Assembly: GCA_001941025.1 (NCBI GenBank)
Contig: MSHE01000005.1
Location: 29,764-93,763, forward strand
From: Lachnospiraceae bacterium Zagget3
GTDB taxonomy: Bacteria > Bacillota_A > Clostridia > Lachnospirales > Lachnospiraceae
DNA length: 64,000 bases
Direction: 5' to 3'
Shown here: one piece after another, positions 7,365-15,798 of the stretch
How the letters are laid out: each line of letters starts with the position of its first letter
Numbering within the stretch: the stretch's first letter is position 1
Program-made: the position numbers and the translations under genes
Notes under the pieces: model-generated
The model's input: only the letters and a program-made list of their open reading frames with translations
Told to the model about the DNA's origin: nothing
Database searches by the model: none

Positions 7365-10202
7365 TCAATCGGTAAATACATTCGCGGACGACTCGACATT
7401 CGCGGCCTGTCCCGTGATCAGTTCTTCCGCGGTGGCTTCCCCGAAGTAATAGCGCATCACCGTGTCAGCGAAAGCGCACATATTGGATGAGGTATATCCG
7501 TACGCGATGCGGGTCGCGATCGCGATCTCCGGATCGTCCGCCGGCGCGTAGCCGATAAACAACGCGTGGTTCGGACGTTCCTCACTCTCCTGCGCCGTAC
7601 CGGTCTTCCCCGCGATGACCGTGCGCAGGTCGTCAAACTCCGTGTGGGATTGGATCACCTCTTTCATTCCCGTTCGGAGGGCTTCCCACGTCGAAGACGA
7701 GATATCCGTCATCTCATTGCGGACCTCCGGCTCGTAAACGGAAAGCGTATGCCCCTCCGAATCCGTCACTTTATTAAGCAGTGTCAGATCGTAAACCGTA
7801 CCCTGATTCGCAAGCGCCGCCGCGTAACGGCAAAGCTGCACGGTCGTGAACCGGTTGTCGCTCTGTCCGATGGCCGCGCTGACAGGGAACTCATCCGCCA
7901 CTTGGGAGGTGCCTTCCGAGATTTCAATATTCGTGTCTTCCCCGAGGCCGTAATCGTGACCATATTCCTGCAGATAGGAAATGCCGACATCCTCCTCAAA
8001 TTCCCCGTCCACAAGACTTAACAGATATCCGACTTCACAGAAAAACGTATTGCACGAATCCCGGATCGCGCCGATCACGGTCTCCGTTCCGTGTCCGCTC
8101 GGATAGACCCAGCACTTGAGGTTATAGTCGAGCTCGGTAAATGTTCCGGGATCATTGATCTCTGTGGATGTGGTGATCACGCCCTCCGTGAGCCCCGCAG
8201 TGGCCGTGACCAGCTTAAACGTGGAGCCCGGCGCGGTTGCCTGCTGCGTCGCGTTGTTATATAGCGGAAGGGACTGATCCGCTAAAAGCTGATTATAATA
8301 GGCCGTGTCCATGGAATTTGCCAACCGGTTCGTATCATATCCCGGATAAGAGACGCAGGCGAGCAGTTCCCCCGTGTTCGGATCCATGATGACACAGGAG
8401 CCGGTGCAGGGATCCAGCGCCAGCTGCGCGGGCGTGATCTCAAGGTTTTTAATCTTTTCCTTCAAAAACGAATAAGCGTCCACCTCCCCGCTTTCCAGGC
8501 GGGAAATCGAAGTCTCGTTATAATCCAGCACACCCTGTTCGAATAAAATCAGGCAGAGCGTTGTCCCGGAGATCCGATCCTGCGCGATCAGATATTTATA
8601 GATCAGCCGGTCAAAGGCCGTACTCGACTGGATCTGTTCCACGGCATAATCGATAAGGGCAAGGTACGTCTCCCCGGTATCCACATACTGCTCTTCCATC
8701 TCGAACGCCGACACTTGGATCCAGGAAGTCTCGATCGCATATTCCAGATACTCCTTTGCCGACACCCCGCCGTTCTTCCACGCGACATACATGTCGTCTT
8801 CCGAGGAGACCGCCGAGGCATCAAATACACCGGAATCCTGCAAATAGGTGATGACAAACGTGATATACTCCTGCATCTCTTCGGACAGTTCTTCGTAAGG
8901 CGTGTCACCGGAAAGCGCGTCGGCCAGAGAGGAATAGACATCGTCGCGGTACTCGAGATACGCCAGATAGGCGGAATACTGCCGGGAGTCCGGCGCCGCT
9001 TCCGAAAAGCGGGTAATGTCGATCACGCTGTTGGTCACAAGCGCCTCGTAGACATCGTAGATCGGAATATAGAGATCGTCCCCGTAAGACTCCCTGCCCT
9101 CAATGATATTGGTATACAATATGCCTGCCAGTTCCTGCTCCAGCAGGTCGTAAACGGTCATCTGCAGCGTCGCGTCCAGGGAGAGCCAGACATCATTGCC
9201 CGCCTTGGGATCCGTGGACTCTTTGACCTCCAGCACTTTCCCGACATTGTTGACATACACGGTCTCCGATCCCTTTTCCCCCTGCAGCTCCTGCTCCATG
9301 ACCTGCTCGATGCCGGCCTTTCCGACGGTATCATTTAAGGTATAACTGTCATCCTCTGCGCTTAATGTCTCATACTCTTCCGCCGATATTTTGCCTGTAT
9401 ACCCCAGAATGTGAGAAAAATATTCCGGATAATTATAAACCCGCTTCGTGCCCTCATTGACACCAACACCCTCGAGTTCATAGAGATGCTCCTCGACCAT
9501 GGCGACGGTCTCATCCGAGACATCTTCCGCCACATCCGTGGAAATGTATTGCTGATAGGAATTGAGAGACAGGGCATATCGGATCACAACGATCTGGTAC
9601 GCGCGGTACCGATTGTAGATATTTGTATCCACGCCGAATTCATCGAGCAGATACGTATACATCTGTTCCGTGGTCGCGCGGGCCTCATCGTAGCCGAGTT
9701 TGGAATTGACGATCAGATCCGAAACACTCGCGCGGCCGTATACATCCCTGCGAAAGCCCTGGAGAGCGGACCCTTCCACCAGAAACGACAGTTCCCCGTT
9801 TTCATCCATGTAAAGAGACAGATTGTTTGTAATGGAATCCCCGTTTGCCTCGATCATATCGATCAGCGTACTGATCTCGGCATTCAACGCCTCGTTTTTC
9901 TCCGCGGTCGTATCATAAGTGCCGGCGTCTTCCAGCGTGATCGTGTAAGAAAGCTCGTTGTGCGCCAAAAGCAGTCCGTTCTTGTCGTAGATGTTGCCGC
10001 GGGCGCCTTCCTTTGTGATCTCCTTTTCAATACTCAGCGTATAATTGTTCAGGTAATCCTCCCCGTTTACAACCTGCAGAACAAACAGACGCTGAACCAC
10101 CAAAATAAAGATCACGATCAGGATGATGCCAAGCACAAACAAACGGGAACGTGCCGCAGTCTTTATAAATTTGATTAATCCGTTTTTTATGAATTCAAAC
10201 AA
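7365..10202 (-). CDS. mrdA: Penicillin-binding protein 2 (class B transpeptidase), unusually long
   Basis: A class B PBP that cross-links peptidoglycan made by RodA. One N-terminal membrane helix, a dimerisation region, then the transpeptidase with STFK near residue 660, SCN near 716 and KTGT near 866. At about 945 residues it is far longer than the usual 600-750. The extra length is a Tyr/Asp/Glu-rich segment of roughly 230 residues (about 350-585) between the dimerisation and transpeptidase parts. The most likely start is a TTG at 10202 overlapping the mreD stop; a TTG at 10226 is an alternative. Function is clear, the inserted segment is not. Confidence 0.9.
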   Translation of the reverse strand: MFEFIKNGLIKFIKTAARSRLFVLGIILIVIFILVVQRLFVLQVVNGEDYLNNYTLSIEKEITKEGARGNIYDKNGLLLAHNELSYTITLEDAGTYDTTAEKNEALNAEISTLIDMIEANGDSITNNLSLYMDENGELSFLVEGSALQGFRRDVYGRASVSDLIVNSKLGYDEARATTEQMYTYLLDEFGVDTNIYNRYRAYQIVVIRYALSLNSYQQYISTDVAEDVSDETVAMVEEHLYELEGVGVNEGTKRVYNYPEYFSHILGYTGKISAEEYETLSAEDDSYTLNDTVGKAGIEQVMEQELQGEKGSETVYVNNVGKVLEVKESTDPKAGNDVWLSLDATLQMTVYDLLEQELAGILYTNIIEGRESYGDDLYIPIYDVYEALVTNSVIDITRFSEAAPDSRQYSAYLAYLEYRDDVYSSLADALSGDTPYEELSEEMQEYITFVITYLQDSGVFDASAVSSEDDMYVAWKNGGVSAKEYLEYAIETSWIQVSAFEMEEQYVDTGETYLALIDYAVEQIQSSTAFDRLIYKYLIAQDRISGTTLCLILFEQGVLDYNETSISRLESGEVDAYSFLKEKIKNLEITPAQLALDPCTGSCVIMDPNTGELLACVSYPGYDTNRLANSMDTAYYNQLLADQSLPLYNNATQQATAPGSTFKLVTATAGLTEGVITTSTEINDPGTFTELDYNLKCWVYPSGHGTETVIGAIRDSCNTFFCEVGYLLSLVDGEFEEDVGISYLQEYGHDYGLGEDTNIEISEGTSQVADEFPVSAAIGQSDNRFTTVQLCRYAAALANQGTVYDLTLLNKVTDSEGHTLSVYEPEVRNEMTDISSSTWEALRTGMKEVIQSHTEFDDLRTVIAGKTGTAQESEERPNHALFIGYAPADDPEIAIATRIAYGYTSSNMCAFADTVMRYYFGEATAEELITGQAANVESSANVFTD

Positions 10203-10722
10203 ACTTTGACTCGCCCCTCTTCTCAATCTCCTCCAACTTCTGGTTGATCTTCAGCAGCACAAAGTACAGGACAATCGCGACCACCATCGTGTAGACCAGT
10301 TCCGGCAGGATCGTATGTCCGAGATAATAACCAAACGCGAATCTACCGCGCGTCAGGAATAACACAAAATAGATTACGAGATTGCTGAAAAAATCACTCG
10401 CCGCGATCAGGATGATCGGCAGACGGATGTCTTCCGGATAAAAGTTGGTTTTGAAATAGCCGTTCGCAAAACCGATAAACATATACATGAGAGCATATAC
10501 ACCGATCACGCTGCCAAAGAGCAGATCGATCAAAAGACCACAGAAAAACCCGACAAAAAGCCCCTCTTTATAGCCTCGCATAAATCCGACCGATGCCGTC
10601 ACCACGATCAGCAGATTCGGAGAGATGGAACCGATCGCGAAATGTTTAAAAACGGTACATTGCAGCAGGAAGCAGGCAACAATGATCGCGGCGTACACCA
10701 GAATTCTTCTCAACAGGAACAT
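10195..10722 (-). CDS. mreD: Rod shape-determining protein MreD
   Basis: A 175-residue integral membrane protein with five or six hydrophobic segments, the family element NLLIVVTASVGFMRGYKEGLFVG near residues 37-60, and a charged C-terminal tail (EEIEKRGESKFV). MreD is a membrane component of the elongasome. It starts 3 bp after the mreC stop, and its end overlaps the PBP2 start, giving the conserved mreB-mreC-mreD-mrdA-rodA order. Confidence 0.9.
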   Translation of the reverse strand: MFLLRRILVYAAIIVACFLLQCTVFKHFAIGSISPNLLIVVTASVGFMRGYKEGLFVGFFCGLLIDLLFGSVIGVYALMYMFIGFANGYFKTNFYPEDIRLPIILIAASDFFSNLVIYFVLFLTRGRFAFGYYLGHTILPELVYTMVVAIVLYFVLLKINQKLEEIEKRGESKFV

Positions 10723-10725
10723 GAT

Positions 10726-11595
10726 CTACTCCTCCCCTCCTTCCGTCAGGCCATCTTTTGTCTGTAAGATCACAAAGACCTTTTCCAGGTGGGAAAAATC
10801 GACCACTGTCGCGATATTGCCCGATTTGGTTAGATTGTTCGCGTCCATGGAAATGTCGGTGATATACCCGACCGGGATATTGGGCAGATAGATGTCACTG
10901 ATATCCGACGTTACGACCTGATCTCCAACCTGCGCGAGATCCTCGGCATCACGCAGGTCGGAAAAGAGAATTTCACTGTCCGAGTTCATCGTACGCAGAC
11001 TGCCGCTGACTACCATGAGACCGCTCGTGGTGAGATCTTTGCAGCTGATATTGCTGCTGTCATCCACAATCGACCGGATCGTCGCGTAGTTCGGCCCGAC
11101 TTCAATGACGACACCGACCAGCGCCCCGTCCGCAATGACATTCATCCCCTCTTCCACACCGTCTTTGGTGCCCTTGTCGATCAAAAACGTGGAGAACCAG
11201 TTGCCCGCGTTCTTTCCGATCACACTGGCCGCGATCTTGTCATAATCGGCGTAGGCCTGATCCATGTCGTACAGCTCCCGAAGCTGGTCCAGTTCGGCCT
11301 GGTCGATCTGCACCTGGTTTAACTCCTGCCTCGCTTCGGCCAGCTGCTCCGTCAATTCCTCGTTTTCTTCCAGCAGCTTTTGTTTGGAAGTCATATTGTC
11401 CTGCAGATTGCGCAGACCGGTCCCTACGCGGTTGATCCCCTTTTGCATGGGAACGACCACATAGCCGACGGCTGTATTGACCGCTGTATCGGAAACAGAC
11501 AACCGAATGGTGACCGCGATTATGATGATGCAAAAAATGGCCATAAACAACAGCACATATTTTGCCGGAAAGTTATTCTTCTTTTTGCGTTTCAT
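10726..11595 (-). CDS. mreC: Rod shape-determining protein MreC
   Basis: A 289-residue bitopic membrane protein: basic N-terminus, one transmembrane helix (about 12-32), a coiled coil (about 60-108, rich in Leu/Glu/Gln) and a C-terminal double beta-barrel region (NWFSTFLIDKGTKDGVEEGM, later VGDQVVTSDISDIYLPNIPVGYI). MreC scaffolds MreB, MreD, PBP2 and RodA. The ATG at 11595 is preferred to a TTG two codons earlier because AAGG lies at a workable distance. Confidence 0.93.
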   Translation of the reverse strand: MKRKKKNNFPAKYVLLFMAIFCIIIIAVTIRLSVSDTAVNTAVGYVVVPMQKGINRVGTGLRNLQDNMTSKQKLLEENEELTEQLAEARQELNQVQIDQAELDQLRELYDMDQAYADYDKIAASVIGKNAGNWFSTFLIDKGTKDGVEEGMNVIADGALVGVVIEVGPNYATIRSIVDDSSNISCKDLTTSGLMVVSGSLRTMNSDSEILFSDLRDAEDLAQVGDQVVTSDISDIYLPNIPVGYITDISMDANNLTKSGNIATVVDFSHLEKVFVILQTKDGLTEGGEE

Positions 11596-11611
11596 AAGCA
11601 AACCGCCTTCA

Positions 11612-12625
11612 TTATCGGAAGATGCGGGCCCTCAGGCTGTATGCGAGGTGCTCGAAGCGTTCACTCGTAATGACGAGACTTAACCCCCGCGCGACGGTGA
11701 GTTCCGGGTCCTCACAAGTGTTGACGGGTATCTTGGTAAGATCGGTAAACAGCGTATCCAGACTTTTGACCTTCGATCCGCCACCGGTCAGATAAATGCC
11801 GTCGCGCAAAATGTCCTTTGACACCTCGGGAGGCGTCCGCTCCAGAATCATTTTGATCGCGTTGCAGATGGCAGACAGGCTGTCCTTCATCGCCTCGTAG
11901 ACAACGGAGGCGTCAATCGGCATTTCGACCGGCAGGCCGCTTACGACATCCATGCCGACTACCTTCATCATGCGGTTGACATCCGCGAGCGCGCTTCCGA
12001 TCTCTTCCTTCATCTGGCAGGCCGTCTTTAAGCCGATGGTCAGGTTGAACTTCTTCTTGACATAGGAGGCGATGGACTCATCCAGACGGTTTCCGCCGAA
12101 ATGAAGCAGTTCGCTTAAGACCAGACCGCCCAGAGAGATCACGGAGATCTCGGTCGTATCGGCTCCGATATCGACAACCATCACACCGGTCGGCTCGTTG
12201 ACATCGATCCCCAGACCAATCCCGTCCGCGATCGGCTTGTCACACAGCAGCACACTGCGCGGATTTATTTTGCTCTTGTAAAACAGATCAAAGAAGGCCT
12301 TTTTTTCGACCTCCGTGATATCGGTCGGAACCGCGACTACAAATTCGGATCCCCGTACATGTCCCCGCGATCCGCGCTCCAACAGCTTTTGCAGCATTTG
12401 CTGCATATTGTTGTAATCCGCGATCACGCCGCCGGAGACCGGAAAAGACACCTGAATGGCATCCGGTGCCTTTTCAAACATGGAATACGCGTCGTTTCCG
12501 TATGCATAGAGCTGATTCTTATTGACAATTGCCATGGTATCTTTTTCCATGGTGATCTTGCCGGAATGCTTATTAAAAATTTTCAGATTACAGGTACCGA
12601 GATCCACGCCGTACGTGTTAGGCAT
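11612..12625 (-). CDS. mreB: Actin-like rod-shape protein MreB
   Basis: A 337-residue actin-fold ATPase that forms membrane-associated filaments and steers lateral wall synthesis. The phosphate-1 loop is VDLGTCNLKIF near residues 7-17, phosphate-2 is VVDIGADTTEIS near 149-160, and the adenosine motif is LTGGGSKVKSLD near 284-295. Length is normal. The first codons overlap the radC stop by 8 bp, suggesting coupled translation. The radC-mreBCD order is widespread in bacteria. Confidence 0.95.
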   Translation of the reverse strand: MPNTYGVDLGTCNLKIFNKHSGKITMEKDTMAIVNKNQLYAYGNDAYSMFEKAPDAIQVSFPVSGGVIADYNNMQQMLQKLLERGSRGHVRGSEFVVAVPTDITEVEKKAFFDLFYKSKINPRSVLLCDKPIADGIGLGIDVNEPTGVMVVDIGADTTEISVISLGGLVLSELLHFGGNRLDESIASYVKKKFNLTIGLKTACQMKEEIGSALADVNRMMKVVGMDVVSGLPVEMPIDASVVYEAMKDSLSAICNAIKMILERTPPEVSKDILRDGIYLTGGGSKVKSLDTLFTDLTKIPVNTCEDPELTVARGLSLVITSERFEHLAYSLRARIFR

Positions 12626-13331
12626 AGCTGTCTCCTTTGTTTATCTGCCGTTCCCGGCGGCTGAAACTGTAATAACAGTTATCGCCGATGATAATGTGAT
12701 CCATCAGCGGGATCTCCAACAGATCCCCGCATTCCCGTATCCGCCTTGTAACCTGTTCATCCTCTTTGCTCGGATGCGGATCACCGCTCGGATGGTTGTG
12801 AAGAAGCACGATAAACTCGGCTCTCTTTCGCAATGCGCTCCGAAATACTTCCGACGGTGAAACAAGAGACGCGTTGGAGGTGCCGACCGAAACGACCTCG
12901 TCACCCAGGAACATATTCTTGCGGTCAAACAACACCAGCAGCAACAGTTCCCGGCTCTCATGGCGCAGCCGCTCCATGTAAAAAGAGGCGATCTCATCCG
13001 GACCGGAAAACGTGGGGCCGACATGGCGCGAGGCAGCCGCTATGCGGCGGGACAACTCTCCCACACACTTTAACTGAGCCGCTTTGACCTGTCCGATCCC
13101 GCGGATCAGCATCAGATCCTCCGATGTGAGACGGATCAGATTCAACAGGCCGTCCGGTCCGGCGCTTAAGACGCGCGCAGCCACATCGGTACTCTTTTCT
13201 CCGGATGCGCCGGTGCGCAGGATCACGCTGATCAGCTCCGCGTCCGAGAGCATACACGGTCCGAATTCCAGACATTTTTCGTAGGGTCGTTCCCGAACGG
13301 GAAGTTCTTTCATTGTCAATGTTTGTTTCAT
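12618..13331 (-). CDS. radC: RadC family JAB/MPN-domain protein
   Basis: A 237-residue RadC homologue. An N-terminal helix-hairpin-helix-like region (GIRGIGQVKAAQL-type pattern near residues 70-90) precedes a JAMM metal site, with HNHPSGDPHPSKED near residues 180-193 giving the expected metal ligands. The family's biological role remains unsettled despite the old DNA-repair name. The start at 13331 has AAGGA about 7 nt upstream; the long in-frame extension upstream overlaps another gene and is not credible. Confidence 0.9.
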   Translation of the reverse strand: MKQTLTMKELPVRERPYEKCLEFGPCMLSDAELISVILRTGASGEKSTDVAARVLSAGPDGLLNLIRLTSEDLMLIRGIGQVKAAQLKCVGELSRRIAAASRHVGPTFSGPDEIASFYMERLRHESRELLLLVLFDRKNMFLGDEVVSVGTSNASLVSPSEVFRSALRKRAEFIVLLHNHPSGDPHPSKEDEQVTRRIRECGDLLEIPLMDHIIIGDNCYYSFSRRERQINKGDSYA

Positions 13332-13416
13332 AAATGTCCTTACTACTCTCTCGCTTTGCGGACATCTTCTATAATACCATAAATCATATACCCTGTACAC
13401 CGAACGAAATGCGAAA

Positions 13417-14775
13417 TCAGATTGCCGAATCGAGCAATCCTTCCGCGCGCAGTTCTTCCAGTGACCGCAGCACACCCAGTTTCGCGTGCGGCCAGGTGAG
13501 GCCACCCTGAAAATAGACGCGATACGGCTCCCGAATGGGCGCGTCCGCGGAAAGCTCGATGGAAGAACCCTGCGCGAATGCTCCCGCGGCCATGATGACC
13601 GGATCTTCGTACCCGGGCATGTCCCACGGCTCCGGAAGGACATGGGCGTCTACCGGTGCCGCAGCCTGGATTCCACGGCAAAACGCGATCACGCGCTCCT
13701 TTGAGCCGAGCGTTATGGACTGGATAATATCGCTGCGCGGCGCGTCCGGCTCCGGGCAGACGGAAAAACCGAGGCCGTTATAAAGCGCAGCCGCGAAAAC
13801 AGCTCCTTTTAACGCGCTCGCCACCGCCTGCGGAGCCATGAAAAGGCCCTGATAAAACGAGCGGTTCGCGTCGAGCGAGGCACCGACTTCCCGTCCCAGT
13901 CCCGGAGAAGTCAGGCGAAACGCCGCGTTTTCCACAAACTCTTTTTTGCCGACAAGATACCCGCCGGTCTCCGCCAATCCGCCGCCGGGGTTTTTAATCA
14001 GAGACCCGACGATCAGATCCGCCCCCACATCAAGCGGTTCCCGTTCCTCCACAAACTCTCCGTAGCAGTTGTCCACCATGCAGATCACATCGCTCTTGGC
14101 AGACCGGATCATCCCGATCAGCGATCCGATCTCCTCCACGGAAAAGGTGGGGCGCGTCTGATAGCCGCGGGAACGCTGGATCAGGATGAGCTTTGTCTTC
14201 TCAGAGACCGCCGCGCGGATCCGTTCCGGATCCGGGGTGCCGTCATCCCTCAGGTCGACCTGCCGGTAGGTGATGCCATACTCCGCGAGTGAGCCCGGTG
14301 ACGGACGGATCCCGATGACGCTTTCCATCGTGTCATAAGGCTTTCCCAGCGGCGACAGCACCTCATCGCCCGGACGAAGGTTTGCCTGCATCGCCAGCGC
14401 GAGCGCATGGGTGCCGCAGGTGATCTGCTGGCGCACAAGTGCGGCCTCGCCATGGAAACAGGCAGCATAGACGTTCTCTAAAGTATCCCGGCCGATGTCG
14501 CCGTATCCATAACCGCTCGAAGACTGAAAGCATTCGCTGCTCACCCGGCACTCCTGCATCGCGCGGATGACACCCAGCTGATTATACTCTGCCGTCCGGT
14601 CGATCGCGTCAAAGCGATCCGCGAGCGTATCTTCAACTCCCTCTCCGTAAAAGAAAACATCATCCGAAATGCCAAGGGCGCGGTACGCCTCGCGCGTACG
14701 GTTGATTTCATCATCCCTCTCTTTCTCATCTGTTATTTTTTTTATAAGTTCCCTGGTTTTTTCATTGTCTGTCAT
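13417..14775 (-). CDS. PLP-dependent methionine gamma-lyase family protein (YnbB type)
   Basis: A 452-residue fold type I PLP enzyme of the group annotated as methionine gamma-lyase or aluminium resistance protein. The cofactor Asp is probably in CMVDNCYGEF (near residue 228) and the Schiff-base lysine in SLIKNPGGGLAETGGY (near residue 252). Substrate is uncertain. Placement just after miaA (34 bp) recalls the Bacillus hfq-miaA/ynbB neighbourhood. The ATG at 14775 has AAGGAG 5 nt upstream; the open frame extends further but into miaA. Confidence 0.85.
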   Translation of the reverse strand: MTDNEKTRELIKKITDEKERDDEINRTREAYRALGISDDVFFYGEGVEDTLADRFDAIDRTAEYNQLGVIRAMQECRVSSECFQSSSGYGYGDIGRDTLENVYAACFHGEAALVRQQITCGTHALALAMQANLRPGDEVLSPLGKPYDTMESVIGIRPSPGSLAEYGITYRQVDLRDDGTPDPERIRAAVSEKTKLILIQRSRGYQTRPTFSVEEIGSLIGMIRSAKSDVICMVDNCYGEFVEEREPLDVGADLIVGSLIKNPGGGLAETGGYLVGKKEFVENAAFRLTSPGLGREVGASLDANRSFYQGLFMAPQAVASALKGAVFAAALYNGLGFSVCPEPDAPRSDIIQSITLGSKERVIAFCRGIQAAAPVDAHVLPEPWDMPGYEDPVIMAAGAFAQGSSIELSADAPIREPYRVYFQGGLTWPHAKLGVLRSLEELRAEGLLDSAI

Positions 14776-14809
14776 GCTGTCTCCTTCACGCCGATATAAA
14801 TGCATATTT

Positions 14810-15766
14810 TCAGATAATCCGTTTCCCCCGCAGGATCTCCAGCATATGAGCCAGAATGCGCTCCTCGTCCCAGTCATAGTCCGCTTTGTCGATCCAGACA
14901 ACGTCGCGTTCCCGGCGAAACCACGTCATCTGACGCTTCGCGAAATGGCGCGTATCCCGTTTGATCGTTCGAATCGCCTCCTCGTAACTGATCTCCCCGT
15001 CAAGCCAGGCGAGCAATTGTTTGTATCCGAGTCCCTGCATCGAGACGAGGTCCCGGCTGCAGCCATCCTCACGCAGCGCGCGCACCTCCTCCACGAGGCC
15101 GTCCCGGATCATGCCGTCCACTCTCTCATCGATCCGCGCGTAGATCCGCTCGCGATCCTCCGTCAGCACAAAGTAGCAGAACCGATAGGGAGATTCCTTC
15201 TGCCGTTCCCGTTCGTTGTGCGACGAAATCGTAACCCCGGACTGTTCATAGAATTCCAGCGCACGGATCATGCGCTTTACGTTATTCTCATGGATCGATT
15301 CGGCCGACACCGGGTCGATATCCTCCAGCATCCGATGGAGCTCCCCGGCCCCCTGCTCACGCGCGATCGCCTCATATCGCGCGCGAAGCGCGGGATCCTC
15401 CTCCTGTTCGGTAAAATCGATATCGTACAGAAGCGCCTGAATATAAAATCCGGTTCCGCCCGTGAGGATCGGGATCTGTCCCGCGGCATAGATCTCCGCA
15501 AGCGCCTCCCTGGCCAGTTCCTGAAAGCGGACGACATGAAACTCTTCCCTGGGATCCAGAACATCGATCAGGTAATGCGGGACTTCTTCCCGCTCTTCCG
15601 GACGGATCTTGGCGGATCCGATGTCCATCCCCCGGTAGACCTGCATGGAATCGGCAGAGATGACAGCGCCGCCGATCGCTTTGGCCAGCCGGATGGAAAG
15701 CGAAGTTTTGCCGACCGCTGTGGGGCCGGCAAGCACAATCAGTTTTTTCTCGTTTTTATCCTCCAT
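14810..15766 (-). CDS. miaA: tRNA dimethylallyltransferase MiaA
   Basis: About 318 residues. Transfers a dimethylallyl group to N6 of A37 in tRNAs reading U-starting codons. The P-loop GPTAVGKTSL is at the N-terminus, followed by ISADSMQVYRGMDIGSAK, the DVLDP element, and LTGGTGFYIQALL. The C-terminal part has the tRNA-binding KRDTRHFAKRQMTWFRR. A TTG seven codons upstream is an alternative start. The gene follows mutL by 32 bp, the mutS-mutL-miaA order found in many Firmicutes. Confidence 0.93.
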   Translation of the reverse strand: MEDKNEKKLIVLAGPTAVGKTSLSIRLAKAIGGAVISADSMQVYRGMDIGSAKIRPEEREEVPHYLIDVLDPREEFHVVRFQELAREALAEIYAAGQIPILTGGTGFYIQALLYDIDFTEQEEDPALRARYEAIAREQGAGELHRMLEDIDPVSAESIHENNVKRMIRALEFYEQSGVTISSHNERERQKESPYRFCYFVLTEDRERIYARIDERVDGMIRDGLVEEVRALREDGCSRDLVSMQGLGYKQLLAWLDGEISYEEAIRTIKRDTRHFAKRQMTWFRRERDVVWIDKADYDWDEERILAHMLEILRGKRII

Positions 15767-15798
15767 CGCTTTATCGCGCCCCCCCAAAAGCCTTGGAA

